Positions 34,306 to 45,438 of a stretch of DNA of 64,000 nt are shown one piece after another. Below the pieces are notes generated by a model. The model was given only the letters and a program-made list of their open reading frames with translations. It did not search any database and was not told the DNA's origin. The stretch covers positions 206,001 to 270,000 of the forward strand of contig JAPDFW010000053.1 of NCBI GenBank assembly GCA_028826165.1, given 5' to 3'. Positions within the stretch are counted from its first letter, which is position 1. Every line of letters starts with the position of its first letter. A program made the position numbers and the translations under genes. Source of the stretch: Anaeramoeba ignava. Lineage: Eukaryota > Metamonada > Anaeramoebidae.

Positions 34306-35576
34306 ATGTCACAAACAAAATCACAAGAAGATGTTCCATATTTTTTACAAATGCAAATTAAAGTAATAAATTGATAAATTAAAATTCTTAATTGAAACTA
34401 AAAAGAAAAAATTAAATAAAAGGTTTTTACAAAATGGTTGAATAAATATTTAAAAGAAGCAAAAGAATCAATAACAGATTTACAAAAAGAATTTGAAGAT
34501 GGAGTAAAATTGATAAAATTAGCTGAAGTATTAACAGGAAAAGCGTAAGAAAGCAAAATTAAAATCAAAATCAAAATCAAAATCAAAATTAAAATCAAAA
34601 TCAAAATCAAAATCAAAATCAAAATCAAAATCAAAATTAAAATAAAAATTAAAATAAAAATCAAAATCAAAATCAAAATTAAAATCAAAATCAAAATCAA
34701 AATTAAAATTAAAATTAAAATCAAAATCAAAATCAAAATCAAAATCAAAATCAAAATCAAAATCAAAATTAAAATAAAAATTAAAATCAATATTAAAATC
34801 AAAATCAAAAATCAAAATCAAAATCAAAATCAATATTAAAATCAAAATCAAAATCAAAATCAAAATTAAAATCAAAATCAAAATCAAAATTAAAATCAAA
34901 ATCAAAATCAAAATCAAAATCAAAATCAAAATCAAAATCAAAATCAAAATCAAAATCAAAATCAAAATCAAAATCAAAATCAAAATCAAAATTAAAATCA
35001 AAATGAAAATCAAAATGAAAATCAAAATTAAATAGAATTTCAAGATATATTAAAAATCCAAAAATGAGAATCCAAAAAATTCAGAATCTAAACCTTGCAT
35101 TGAAACATCTTCAAACAGAGAAAAAAATTAAATTGATAGGAGTTTCATCAGAAAATTTTATTGATGGAAATTTAAAAATGATATTAGGATGTATTTGGGA
35201 AATTATTTTAAAATGTTCTATTGAAGAAATTTCAGTTGATAAAGTTAAAGGAAAAGAAGCATTACTTTTATGGTGTCAAAAACAAACTCATGAGTATAAA
35301 AACGTTAACGTGACTGATTTTACATCAAGTTGGAAAGATGGATTAGCATTGGCAGCAATTCTTAATCAAAATGAACCTTCAATGGTTCAGTTTAATTTTC
35401 TTGATCCAAAAAATGAATCAGAAAATTTTATGGTTGTTTTTGAAGCAGCAGATCAATTAGGAATTTATCAAATGCTTGATGTTGAAGATATGCTTGTTGA
35501 TGTTTTAGATGAAAAAGCAATGATGGTTTATTTGGCTGAATATTATCATTTTTTTACAAATCGGGAAAAAAAATAA
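34306..35576 (+). CDS. Stand-alone actin-binding domain (two CH domains)
   Basis: Three exons, 34306-34362, 34423-34544 and 35036-35576, 239 residues. CH1 (KWLNKYLKEAKESITDLQ, GVKLIKLAEVLTGK, MRIQKIQNLNLAL) and CH2 (KEALLLWCQKQTHEYKNVNV, FTSSWKDGLALAAILN, MLVDVLDEKAMMVYLAEYY) form a tandem actin-binding domain like that of alpha-actinin, with no spectrin repeats or EF-hands after it. Intron positions and phases (0 after MQIK, 2 after LTGKA) match the next gene, so the two are tandem paralogues. It would bind F-actin without crosslinking through rods, perhaps competing with the large paralogue (inference). TCATTT lies at 34260 and 34279. Confidence 0.92.
34545..35035 (+). repeat. Repeat-filled intron, (AAAATC)n
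   Basis: Second intron of the CH-CH gene; AAAATC hexamers with AAAATT and AAAATG variants, the same hexamer as at 1264-2330. The paralogous intron in the next gene (36299-36464) is only 166 bp and carries a different AT repeat. Confidence 0.9.
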
Positions 35577-35930
35577 TTTTTTTTTTTTAAAAAGTGGATT
35601 CCATTTAATTTTTTAATTTTTAATTAATTTTTTTCAAGATTAAATTAAAAAATCAAAAGAGAATAAAACAAAGGAAAAAAATTAAATTTAATTTCAAATT
35701 AAAAATTAATTTAAAAATATTAAAATTTTTGCTTTTTTTTTTTGATTTTTTTTAATTTAAAAAAGAAAAAAAATTTTTTTTTAATTTTTATTTTTCATTT
35801 TTCTTTTAAACACAAAAAAAAAAGAAAATAAAACACAATTAAGTAAATTTAAATTAAAAAAATTTTTTTTTTTTTTTTCGTAATAAATAAAATTAAAATT
35901 AAATTTTAAATTAAAATTAGTTTCAAAAAA
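35577..35930. other. Intergenic region before the alpha-actinin-like gene
   Basis: A/T homopolymer-rich; the only recognisable signal is a TTTTTCATTTTTC element at 35793-35805. No gene seen. Confidence 0.6.
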
Positions 35931-38900
35931 ATGTCAAAAGGAGGAAAAGAAGAATTACCAGATTGGGTTAAAATGCAACAAAAGGTAAAAAATAAATAAA
36001 TAATAAATAAATAATAAAAAAAATAAATTCCAGTTGTTTTATTTTGATCATTATCATTATCATTATTATATTTATTTTTTTTAATTTAAAAAAATTTTTT
36101 TTTTCTTATTGATTTTTTTTTTGCCTTCTTTTTAAATTTTTTAAAAATAAAAAAAATAAAAAAAAATAAAAAATAGACTTTCACTCGTTGGTTTAATAAA
36201 CATTTAAAAAGAGTGAAAGAATCAATAACAGATTTACAAGAAGGACTTGAAGATGGATTAAAATTTATAAAATTTGTTGAATTAGTAACAGAAAAAAAGT
36301 AAGAAAGCAAAAAAAAAATTTTAATTTAATTTTAATTTTAAATTTAATTGAATTTTATAATTTAATTTTAAATTAATTTTATTTTATAAATGAATTTTAA
36401 TTTTATAAATGAATTTTAATTGAATTTTTAATTTAATTTTTTATTTTGTTTTTATTTTAAATAGAATTAATCGATATAATAAAAGACCAAAATTGAGAAT
36501 CCAAAAAATTGAGAATATAAAAATTGCAATGGAACAAATTCAAAATGAAAAAAAATTTCAATTTGCAAGTATTGGACCTGAAGATATTGTTGACAAGAAT
36601 TTAAAACTGATATTAGGATTTGTCTGGACAATCATTATGAAGTGTTCTATTGAAGACATTTCCGTTGAAGAACTAACAGCAAAAGAGGCGTTATTATTAT
36701 GGTGCAAAAAACAAACAGCAGGATATCAAAACGTTAACGTTCGAAATTTCACATCAAGTTGGAAAGATGGCTTAGCATTTGCAGCAATTATTCATCACAA
36801 CAAACCATCGATGCTTGATTTTTATTCGCTAGATCAAAAAAAACCGGCAGAAAATCTCGAAACAGCATTTGAAGCGGCGAACCAATTGGGAATTGACAGG
36901 TTTCTTGATGTTGAAGATATGCTTATTGACATTCCTGATGAAAAAGCTGTCATGGCTTATTTGGCTGAATATTTCCAGTACTTCTCATCTGGTGCTAAAC
37001 AGCAAAACGCTGCGCGAAGAATTGGAAAACTCATGGATTTCACACAAGCAAATGATGAGTTGAAACAGGAATATAACCGCTTGGGAGAGGAATTATTGAA
37101 ATGGATCGAGAAAAAAACCGACGAGTTAAATCAACGAGAATTTCCGAATACAAAGGAAGAAATGGAGAAGTTAATCAGCGAATTTGCGGAATATAAAAAT
37201 CACGAGAAACCTCCAAAGGCAACGGAAAAAATCAATTTGGAAGCACTTTATAATACAATTGCAAGAAAATTGGAAGCGCATCAACGGCCAAAGTTCATCC
37301 CAACTGGGCCGAGCGTTGAGAAGATCCAAGAGAAATGGGACGAACTTGAGGAGGCAGAGAAATTGCGGGGAAAGATCCTGAATGAAGAGCTTGGACGCCA
37401 GGAAAGAATTGAGGGTTTGCTGTCGAATTTCAATAACAAAGTGAAAAAATTGGAACAGTTTCATAAGGATAAAAAAAATTATCTAACTTCACCACATGAA
37501 GTTTCAACACTTATGGCCGCGAATCAAGAACTCAAACGTCTCGATGCGTCGGATGATGAGTATGAGAGAAGCAAGAAGAGACTCGAGGAAGTGAAGGAGA
37601 TTGGCAAGAAAATTGTGGAGGAAAATTACAAAGATAAAGATGAAGTTATTGAAAAAATGAAGGAACTTGATGATAAATGGGATGAATTAAAATCACTTTC
37701 GGAAAAACTTCGTGAGAAGCTCGAGAACGACAAGAAACGCGAAGAGAGAAAGGAGTATTTGAGAAAGAAATGGGGCCAACTTGCAAAGGATTATACCCGT
37801 TGGATTAAGGATGAATCGGATTCAATTCGTGTTTATGAATTCGGTTACACTTTGGAAGCCGTTGAAAAATACAAGTCTCCTATGGAGGAAAATGAGAAGA
37901 ATTACCGCAATCAATCCGATGGAAAATATCAAAAACTCGAGAAATTATGGAAGAAAATGCAAGATATTGGAATCGAAGATAACCGTTATACTGCCTTGAC
38001 TTTGGATGATGTTAAAGACGTTCATAAACAACTTGAAGATGAATTGGAGAAAAGAAATCAAGCGTATAAAAAGGAACTTGAAAGACAGATTGCGATGGAT
38101 GAGAAAAGAAAAGAGTTTGCAAAAGCTGCTGATGATTTCTTGGAATATTTAAAGGAGCATTTGGAAGAAATCAACAAACCAACTGGCGAACCACAACCAC
38201 TTATTGAAGCCATTAAAGGAATTCATCAAGATGGCGCACCAAGTAAGGAAGAACTTGAGAAGGTCATCAAAATTGACCAGGAAATGCGGGAAATGGGAAT
38301 CCCTGATAATAAATACACTGAACACACTGTCGCCTCTCTTGGATCAAAAAGAACCCAAGATATCGATCTCTATGTCGATAATTACATCGCTGCGCTTAAT
38401 GAAGAACACAAACAAAAAGAGCTCTACAAACTCCGCGCAACCAAATGGATCGAAGAAGTTAACGCCATTATTGAAAAATTGCAAGCGTTAAGTTTCGATA
38501 ATACTCTTGAAGATGCTCGCGCTAAAACTGCAGACTTTGCTGAATATATGAGCACTCAACACTCAGAAAAATCCGCACAAAAAACTTTGATCGAAAATCT
38601 TGCAGATGATATCAGCAAGTATTTGAAGGCACAACCTTATAACAGACCCGAATTTGTGTATGAAGATGGATTGTCACTCGAGGATATTGAAGCGAAATGG
38701 AAAGAATTAGAAAAAGAAGAAGCAGATCACAAGAAGAAAATAGACGACGAAGTTAAACGACAAGAATTATGTGATGAACTTCAAAAACGGTTCCATGATC
38801 GCGCAGCAAATCTTCAACGATATATCGATGCCTCATCGCATTATCTCAAGGCAAACGAAGAAATCAAGACTATTAATCTTGCTCAGACTCAAATCAACCG

Positions 38901-41900
38901 ACTGGAAAATTTCAAGAAGGATCTTGAAGAATCAAAGGAACTTGTTAGTGATCTTAAGGAATTAAAGAATCAACTTGAAGAGAATAAATATCATAAAATT
39001 TCCGAAATTGCAGAGAAATTAGAGAAATTAGAAGAAGAATGGAAAGCGTTATCTGGACTTCAAGACGAGAAAAAGAAACGACTTGATGATATTTACGAGA
39101 AAATGGATGAGAAAAGAAAAGAATTTGCAAAAGCTGCTGATGATTTCTTGGAATATTTAAAGAAACATTTGGAAGAAATCAACACACCAACTGGCGAACC
39201 ACAACCACTTATTGAAGCCATTAAAGGAATTCATCAAGACGGCGCACCAAGTAAGGAAGAACTTGAGAAGGTCATCAAAATTGACCAGGAAATGCGGGAA
39301 ATGGAAATCACAGACAATAAATACACTGATCACACTGTCGCCTCATTGTCGTCCAAACGCGCAAGAGATATCGATGGTTATGTCCATAATTACATCTCTG
39401 CATTGAATGAAGAACAACAGCAAAAAGACTTCTACAAACAACGCGCAACCAAATGGATGGAAGATGTTAACGGAATGATCCAAAAATTGCAAGCGTTAAG
39501 TTTCGATAATACTCTTGAAGATGCTCGCGCTAAAACCGCAGACTTTGCTGAATATATCAACACTCAACACTCAGAAAAATCCGCGCAAAAAACAACAATC
39601 GCAAATCTGTCAGACAACATCAACAGCTATCTTAAGCATCAACCTTACAACAGACCCGAATTCGCGCATCCCGAAGGATTATCACCTGATGATCTTGAGA
39701 CAAAATGGAAAGAATTACATCAAGAAGAATCAGAACACAGGAAGAAAATAGACAAAGAACTTAAACGACAAGAAAAATGTGATGAACTTCAAAAACAGTT
39801 CCATAATCGCGCAGCAAATCTCCAACGATATATCGATGCTTCATCGCATTATTTCAATGCGGAAGAAGAAATTCAAACTCTTCAAACTGCCCAAATCCAA
39901 CTTCGTAAGCTTGATAACTCCAAGACAGCACTTGAAAACAGCAAGAGCAACGTTGATAAACTCAAAAAAATTGAGAATGATTTAAAAGAACATAATTATC
40001 ACAAGATTGATGATATTTCTGATGAAATGAATAAATTGGAAAGTGCTTGGAATTCTTTGTTTGAACTTCACGACGCAAAGAAAAAGCGACTTGATGATGC
40101 TCTTGAACGTGAGCAACACAAAGATTCTTTGCGCAGAGAATTTGCCGAGAAGGCTGGCTCATACCGCGTCTGGTTTAGAAAGGCTGGTGCTCAATGCAGA
40201 GACTTTTCTTTCGGCAGATCTCTTGAAGAGGTCAAAGCTTTTAAAGAAAAACTTGATCAAGCAAACCAGGAAATGACAGAGAAATCTCAAGAATTTAAAT
40301 CGGAACTTTCTGATCTTGACCAGAAAATGAAGGAGTTGAATGTTACAGAGAATAGATTCACTCGTATTACTTTGGATGATGTTAATAATTTCAATGATGA
40401 ACTTTTAGGATTGATTAAAAAGAAGAATGATGCTTATGATACTGAGTTAGCACGACAAGAGGCTATGGAAGGTTAATATCTATTAAAATTCAATTTAATT
40501 TAAAAATTTATTTAAAATATTTAAAAATTAATTTAAAAATTTATTAAAATATTTATAAATTTAATTTAAAATTTTATTTAAAAATTTATTTAAAAATTTA
40601 TTTAAAAATTTATTTAATAATTTATTTAATAATTTATTTAATAATTTATTAAAAATTTATTAAAAATTTATTTAAAAATTTAAAATATTTAAAAATAGAA
40701 AAAAGAATCGAATTCGCTAAAGAAGCTGATAATTTCGTTAAACTTCTCAACGAAAAAAAAGAACAATTCGACCAAATCACAGGAGAACCAGAAGAAAAAA
40801 CTGAACAAGTAAACAAAATCTACGAAGAAGGAAAACCAACAGATGAACAATTCACAAAACTTCAACAACTCGACGCAGAAAGTAAAGCAATGAAAATTGT
40901 CCAAAACAAACACACAGAATTGGACATGCAGATCTTAAAAACAAAGAAAAAATGGTACGATAACTTCGTTGCTAATTTACTTGCTTCAATCGAAGAAGAA
41001 AAAAAAATGAAGGAACGTGCTGCTCAACTCCAAAAAGAATGGGAATCTAAAAGAAAGAACGAGGAAATGATCCAGGAATACGCAGCAAAATCACAAGAAC
41101 TTAACTCATGGATCGAGATTGCCACAGAAAAAATGACAGAACCAATAACATCTACAACTCCTCAAGAAAACGAAACCCTTAAGAATGAATATGACCAATT
41201 TTTGCCTCAAAAAGAACCCCGTGAAAATGAATACAAAGAACTCCAAGACCTCGCAAACAAAATGAACGAGGCAGAAATCACGAACTTTTCAGGTTTGCCA
41301 ATCGAAACCGTTGCCGGAAAGTGGAACGAAATTTCGACTTTAATTGAACAAAGAAAAGACGATCTTGAAAAAGATGCTCAAAAACAAGAAGCTCACGAAA
41401 AACTCAGAATCCAATTCGCAGACATGGCAAATGATCTCCATGAATACATGACAAAAACCAAGAAAGACGTTTCAGAGCTTTCAGGCAATCTTGATGATCA
41501 ACTTGAAGTCGTCAAGAAAATCATCAGTGAACTCATTTCCAAAAAATCTGTCATCGATTCACTTACTGATCTTGAATCCGAAATGGAGGCTCAACATATC
41601 AAGCAAAACCCTCATACCGCTCACACCGTCCCTGAAACAAAACAAACATATTCGCAACTTATGGATTTCGCCAACAAACAACAGGACGAAATTACAAATC
41701 AAAATCTCGAATCACAAGGAAAGAAAGTTACCGAACAGCAAATGAAGGAGTTCCGTGAGGTCTTTGACCACTTCGACAAAAACAAATCAGGCTCTCTTGA
41801 TAAACTCGAATTCTCTGGTTGTCTCAAAAGTCTTGGTGAGGATATGAGCGATGAGGAACTTGATAAAGTTTTCCAACAAATTGATACCGATAAATCTGGT

Positions 41901-42137
41901 AAAATTGAATTTGATGAGTTTGTTACTTTTATGGCTTCAAGAACTGTTGATATGGATACTAAAGACCAAATTCTTGAGTCTTTTAGAGACCTTTCTAAAA
42001 CACCGGGAATTATTACTGAGCAAGAATTCCAAGATTATTTCTCAAAAGAACAAATTGAATACTTTAAACAACATATGCCTCAAGAAGGTGATGGTTATAA
42101 TTATGAGAAATGGACTCAAGATGTTTTTGATCGATAA
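35931..42137 (+). CDS. Giant alpha-actinin/spectrin-like actin crosslinker
   Basis: Four exons, 35931-35984, 36177-36298, 36465-40471 and 40699-42137; phases agree and give 1873 residues, about twice the size of a usual alpha-actinin. CH1 (about 10-115) and CH2 (about 125-230; KEALLLWCKKQTAGY, FTSSWKDGLAFAAII) bind actin. Residues about 240-1740 are charged helical spectrin-like repeats. The C-terminus has two EF-hands (FDHFDKNKSGSLDKLEF and QIDTDKSGKIEFDEF) with intact calcium ligands, then the calcium-insensitive EF-hand pair typical of alpha-actinin. Two 336-residue blocks (38095-39102, 39103-40110) are close copies. Base composition is visibly less AT-rich than that of neighbours, as expected for a highly expressed cytoskeletal gene. 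Its head paralogue lies directly upstream. Confidence 0.93.
38095..40110 (+). repeat. Internal 1008-bp tandem duplication in the rod
   Basis: Both blocks begin ATGGATGAGAAAAGAAAAGA and contain the same stretches, for example GEPQPLIEAIKGIHQDGAPS and ALSFDNTLEDARAKTADFAE, with scattered substitutions. Spacing is 1008 bp, or 336 residues, in frame. Confidence 0.9.
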
Positions 42138-42461
42138 ATTCAATTCAAAACAAACAATTTAAAACAATTTAAAACAATTTAAAAAAATTCAAAATTCAAT
42201 CAAAAAAATTCAAAACAATTTAAAACAATTTAAAACAATTTAAAACAATTTGTACTGGTTTTCTTAACTCAACAGAACAAAAAAAAAACAAATGAACTTT
42301 TTCCGTTTTTTTTTCACTTTTTTTCTTTCTTTCAAAATTTCAAAACAAAACAAAACAAAACAAAACAATTTTTTTTTCAATTCAAAAAAAAAAACAAAAC
42401 TAAAAAAAAAACAAAATTCATTCATTTTTCATTTTTTTCATTTATTTTTTTGCTTTTAAAA
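42138..42461. other. Intergenic region before CDC50
   Basis: Begins with AATTTAAAAC repeats (42160-42250), then AAAC repeats and T-rich TCATTT motifs at 42420-42445 just before the next start codon. No gene seen. Confidence 0.6.
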
Positions 42462-45038
42462 ATGTTAAGAAAAAGTTCTTCTCAAAAACCTAAAAATACT
42501 CCTTTTAGACAACAAAAACTTAAAGCTTGGCAACCAATTTTAACTCCAAGAATTATTATTCCTTGTAGTTTTATTTTTGGTTTTTTTTTTCTTTTAATTG
42601 GTATTTTACTTGTTGTTTCTGTTAATTCAGTTGTTGAATTTTCAAAAAGATATGATAATCTTTGTGCTGAAGGTGCAAATTGCACTATTACTATTGGTAA
42701 ATAAAGTTTCATTAACCATTCATTTTTTAATTTCAATTTACCATCAATTTTAATTTTATAAATGAATTTTAATTTTAATTTTAATTTTAATTATAATTTT
42801 AATTTTAATTTTAATTTTAATTATAATTTTAATTTTATAAATGAATTTTAATTTTAATTTTAATTTTAATTTTAATTTTAATTTTAATTTTAATTTTAAT
42901 TTTAATATTAATTTTAATTTTAATTTTATTTTTAATTTTAATTTTAATTTTAATTTTAATTTTAATTTTAATTTTAATTTTAATTTTAATTTTAATTTTA
43001 ATTTTATAAATGAATTTTAATTTTAATTTTAATTTTAATTTTAATTTTAATTTTAATTTTAATTTTAATTTTAATTTTAATATTAATTTTAATTTTAATT
43101 TTAATTTTAATTTTAATTTTAATTTTAATTTTAAATGAATAATTTTAATTTTAATTTTAATTTTAATTTTAATTTTAATTTTTAATTTTAATTTTTAATT
43201 TTAAATTTTAATTTTAATTTTAATTTTTAATTTTAATTTTAATTATAATTTTAATTTTAATTTTAATTTTAATTTTAATTTTAATAATTTTAATATTAAT
43301 TTTAATTTTAATTTTAATTTTAATTTTAATTTTAATTTTAATTTTAATTTTAATTTCAATTTTAATTTTAATTTTAATTTCAATTTACCATCAATTTTAA
43401 TTTTAATTTTAATTTTAATTTTAATTTTAATTTTAATTTTAATTTTAAATTTTAATATTAATTTTAATTTTAATTTTAATTTTAATTTTATTTTTAATTT
43501 TATTTTTAATTTTAATTTTAATAATTGATGATTTAGATATTTCAAAAAAGATGAAACATCCTGTATATTTTTATTATGAATTAACAAATTTTTATCAAAA
43601 TCATCGAAGATATGTAAAATCACGATGTGATGAACAACTTAGAGGTCAAAGTGTTACTTATAATGATATGAAAGATTGTAAACCAAAAAGATCAAGAAAT
43701 GATAAAGATAATCCTGATGATTTTTATTTACCTTGTGGTTTAATAGCTGCTTCAAATTTTAATGGTAATTTAATTTTTTTTATAAATTCTTTTTCATTTA
43801 AATATTAAAATTTAAAATTTAAATTAAATTTAAAAAGATACTTTTACAATTAAAAATCAAGCTTCAGAAGTTGTTGGATTTGATTCATCAGGAATTGCTT
43901 GGAAATCTGATTTAGAAAAAAAATTTAAAGTAGAATCAAAATCCAAACTCAAATTCAAAATCAAAATTAAATACAAAATTAAATTCAATTCAAAATTAAA
44001 ACAAAATCAAAATTAAATACAAATTCAAAATCAAAATTAAATTCAATTCAAAATTAAAACAAAATCAAAATTAAATACAAAATTCAATTCAAAATCAAAA
44101 TTAAATTCAAAATTAAATTCAAAACCCAAATACAAAATTCAATTCAAAACTAAAACAAAACCAAAATTAAATTCAAAATTAAATTATAAATTAAATTCAA
44201 AATTCAATTATAAATTAAATTCAAAATTAAATTCAAAATTAAATTCAAAATTAAATTATAAATTAAATTCAAAATTAAATTATAAATTAAATTCAAAATT
44301 AAATTATAAATTAAATTCAAAATTAAATTCAAAATTAAATTCAAAATTAAATTCAAAATTAAATTATAAAGCTCTTCAAAACTTTTACCAAAATTAAATG
44401 CAAAAATTATGAATTAAAATTAAATTCAAAAATTCAAACAAATTCAATTCAAAATTAAATTCAAAATTAAATTCAAAATTCAAAATTAAATTCAAAATTA
44501 AATTCAAAATTCAAAATTCAAAATCAAATAATTTATTAAATCAAATTGTTTAAATGAGAACAGCAGCTCTTCCAACTTTACCAAACTTTTGCAAATAATT
44601 CAAGATTGAATTCCAAATATATTCAATTGATATTGAAAATTTCAATTCAATTTAATTTAATCAATTAATTTAATATAATTTAAATCAAATAATTAAATCA
44701 AATAATTTAATTTAATTCAAATAATTTAAATCAATTCAATTTAATTCAATTTAATTCAATTCAAATAATTTAATTCAAATCAAATAATTCAATTCAATTC
44801 AAATAACTTAATTCAATTTATATTTATATTTAAAGGTTATTCAACTGAATTTTTTGAAGGACAAAAATCAATCATATTTTCTACTAGTTGTTGGATTGGT
44901 GGAAAAAATAATTTTCTTGCTTATTCTTATATCGTTTGTGGAATTATTTTAATTATTTTTGCAAGTCTTTTCTTAATTAAACATTTAACATCAAGAAAAA
45001 TTTTAAGTGAACACACTATTTTTAATTGGGAAAAATAA
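42462..45038 (+). CDS. CDC50/LEM3 family subunit of P4-ATPase lipid flippase (core exon disrupted)
   Basis: Clear exons: 42462-42696, 43537-43764, 43838-43929 and 44836-45038. The protein begins with NTPFRQQKLKAWQPILTP and a first membrane helix, has FYYELTNFYQNHRRYVKSRC, the PCGLIAASNFN motif, GIAWKSD, then EFFEGQKSIIFSTSCWIGGKN and a second membrane helix. CDC50 proteins chaperone P4-ATPases out of the ER. The expected middle exon is seen at about 44535-44650 (MRTAALPT, then a FKIEFQIYSIDIEN-like stretch), but a TAA stands where the conserved Trp of VWMRTAALPT should be, a second TAA follows, and no GT donor is present before 44836. Exon 3 (phase 0) cannot join exon 44836 (needs phase 1) directly. 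Either assembly errors or a decaying gene. Large introns are repeat arrays. Confidence 0.85.
42697..43536 (+). repeat. Repeat-filled CDC50 intron 1, (AATTTT)n
   Basis: 840-bp intron of TTTTAA hexamers with ATTTTATAAATGAATTTT blocks, the reverse complement of the motif in the uS10, SLU7 and kelch introns. Confidence 0.9.
43930..44540 (+). repeat. Repeat-rich CDC50 intron 3 region
   Basis: AAATTCAAAATTAAATT / AAATTATAAATTAAATTC units. A fragment at 44370-44400 (GCTCTTCAAAACTTTTACC) resembles part of the degraded core exon farther on. Confidence 0.75.
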
Positions 45039-45165
45039 ACAAATTTTTTCTTTTGTTTTCAATTTAATTCAAAATTTAAAATTCATTTCCCAAAATTTAT
45101 CTTTTTTTTTGGAAAAAAATAATAAAATGAGAAACAAAAAAAATAATAAAAAGAAAAAGAAACAA

Positions 45166-45412
45166 TTTCTGTTTTATATTTTGAAATTGAATTTATATTT
45201 TGGAATTAAATTTATATTTTGGAATTAAATTTATATTTTGAAATTTGAATTTATATTTTGGAATTAAATTTATATTTTGAAATTAAATTATATTTTGGAA
45301 TTAAATTTATATTTTGAAATTAAATTAATATTTTGGAATTGAATTTATATTTTGAAATTAAATTTATATTTTGAATTTAAATTTATATTTTAAATTTATA
45401 TTTTGAAATGTT
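45166..45412. repeat. About 21-bp intergenic repeat
   Basis: Ten or more copies of TTTATATTTTGGAATTAAA with GAAATT variants between the convergent CDC50 and KNL2-like genes. Confidence 0.85.
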
Positions 45413-45438
45413 TTGGAATTAAATTTGTTAAAAGAAAT

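Noticed and set aside
34398-35043. Minus-strand poly-ILIL frames
   Set aside because: Antisense of the CH-gene intron repeat.
44540-44610. Reassignment of TAA to an amino acid, suggested by TAA in the CDC50 core
   Set aside because: TAA cleanly ends uS10, Rab32, SLU7, EMC4 and other genes at the expected C-termini.
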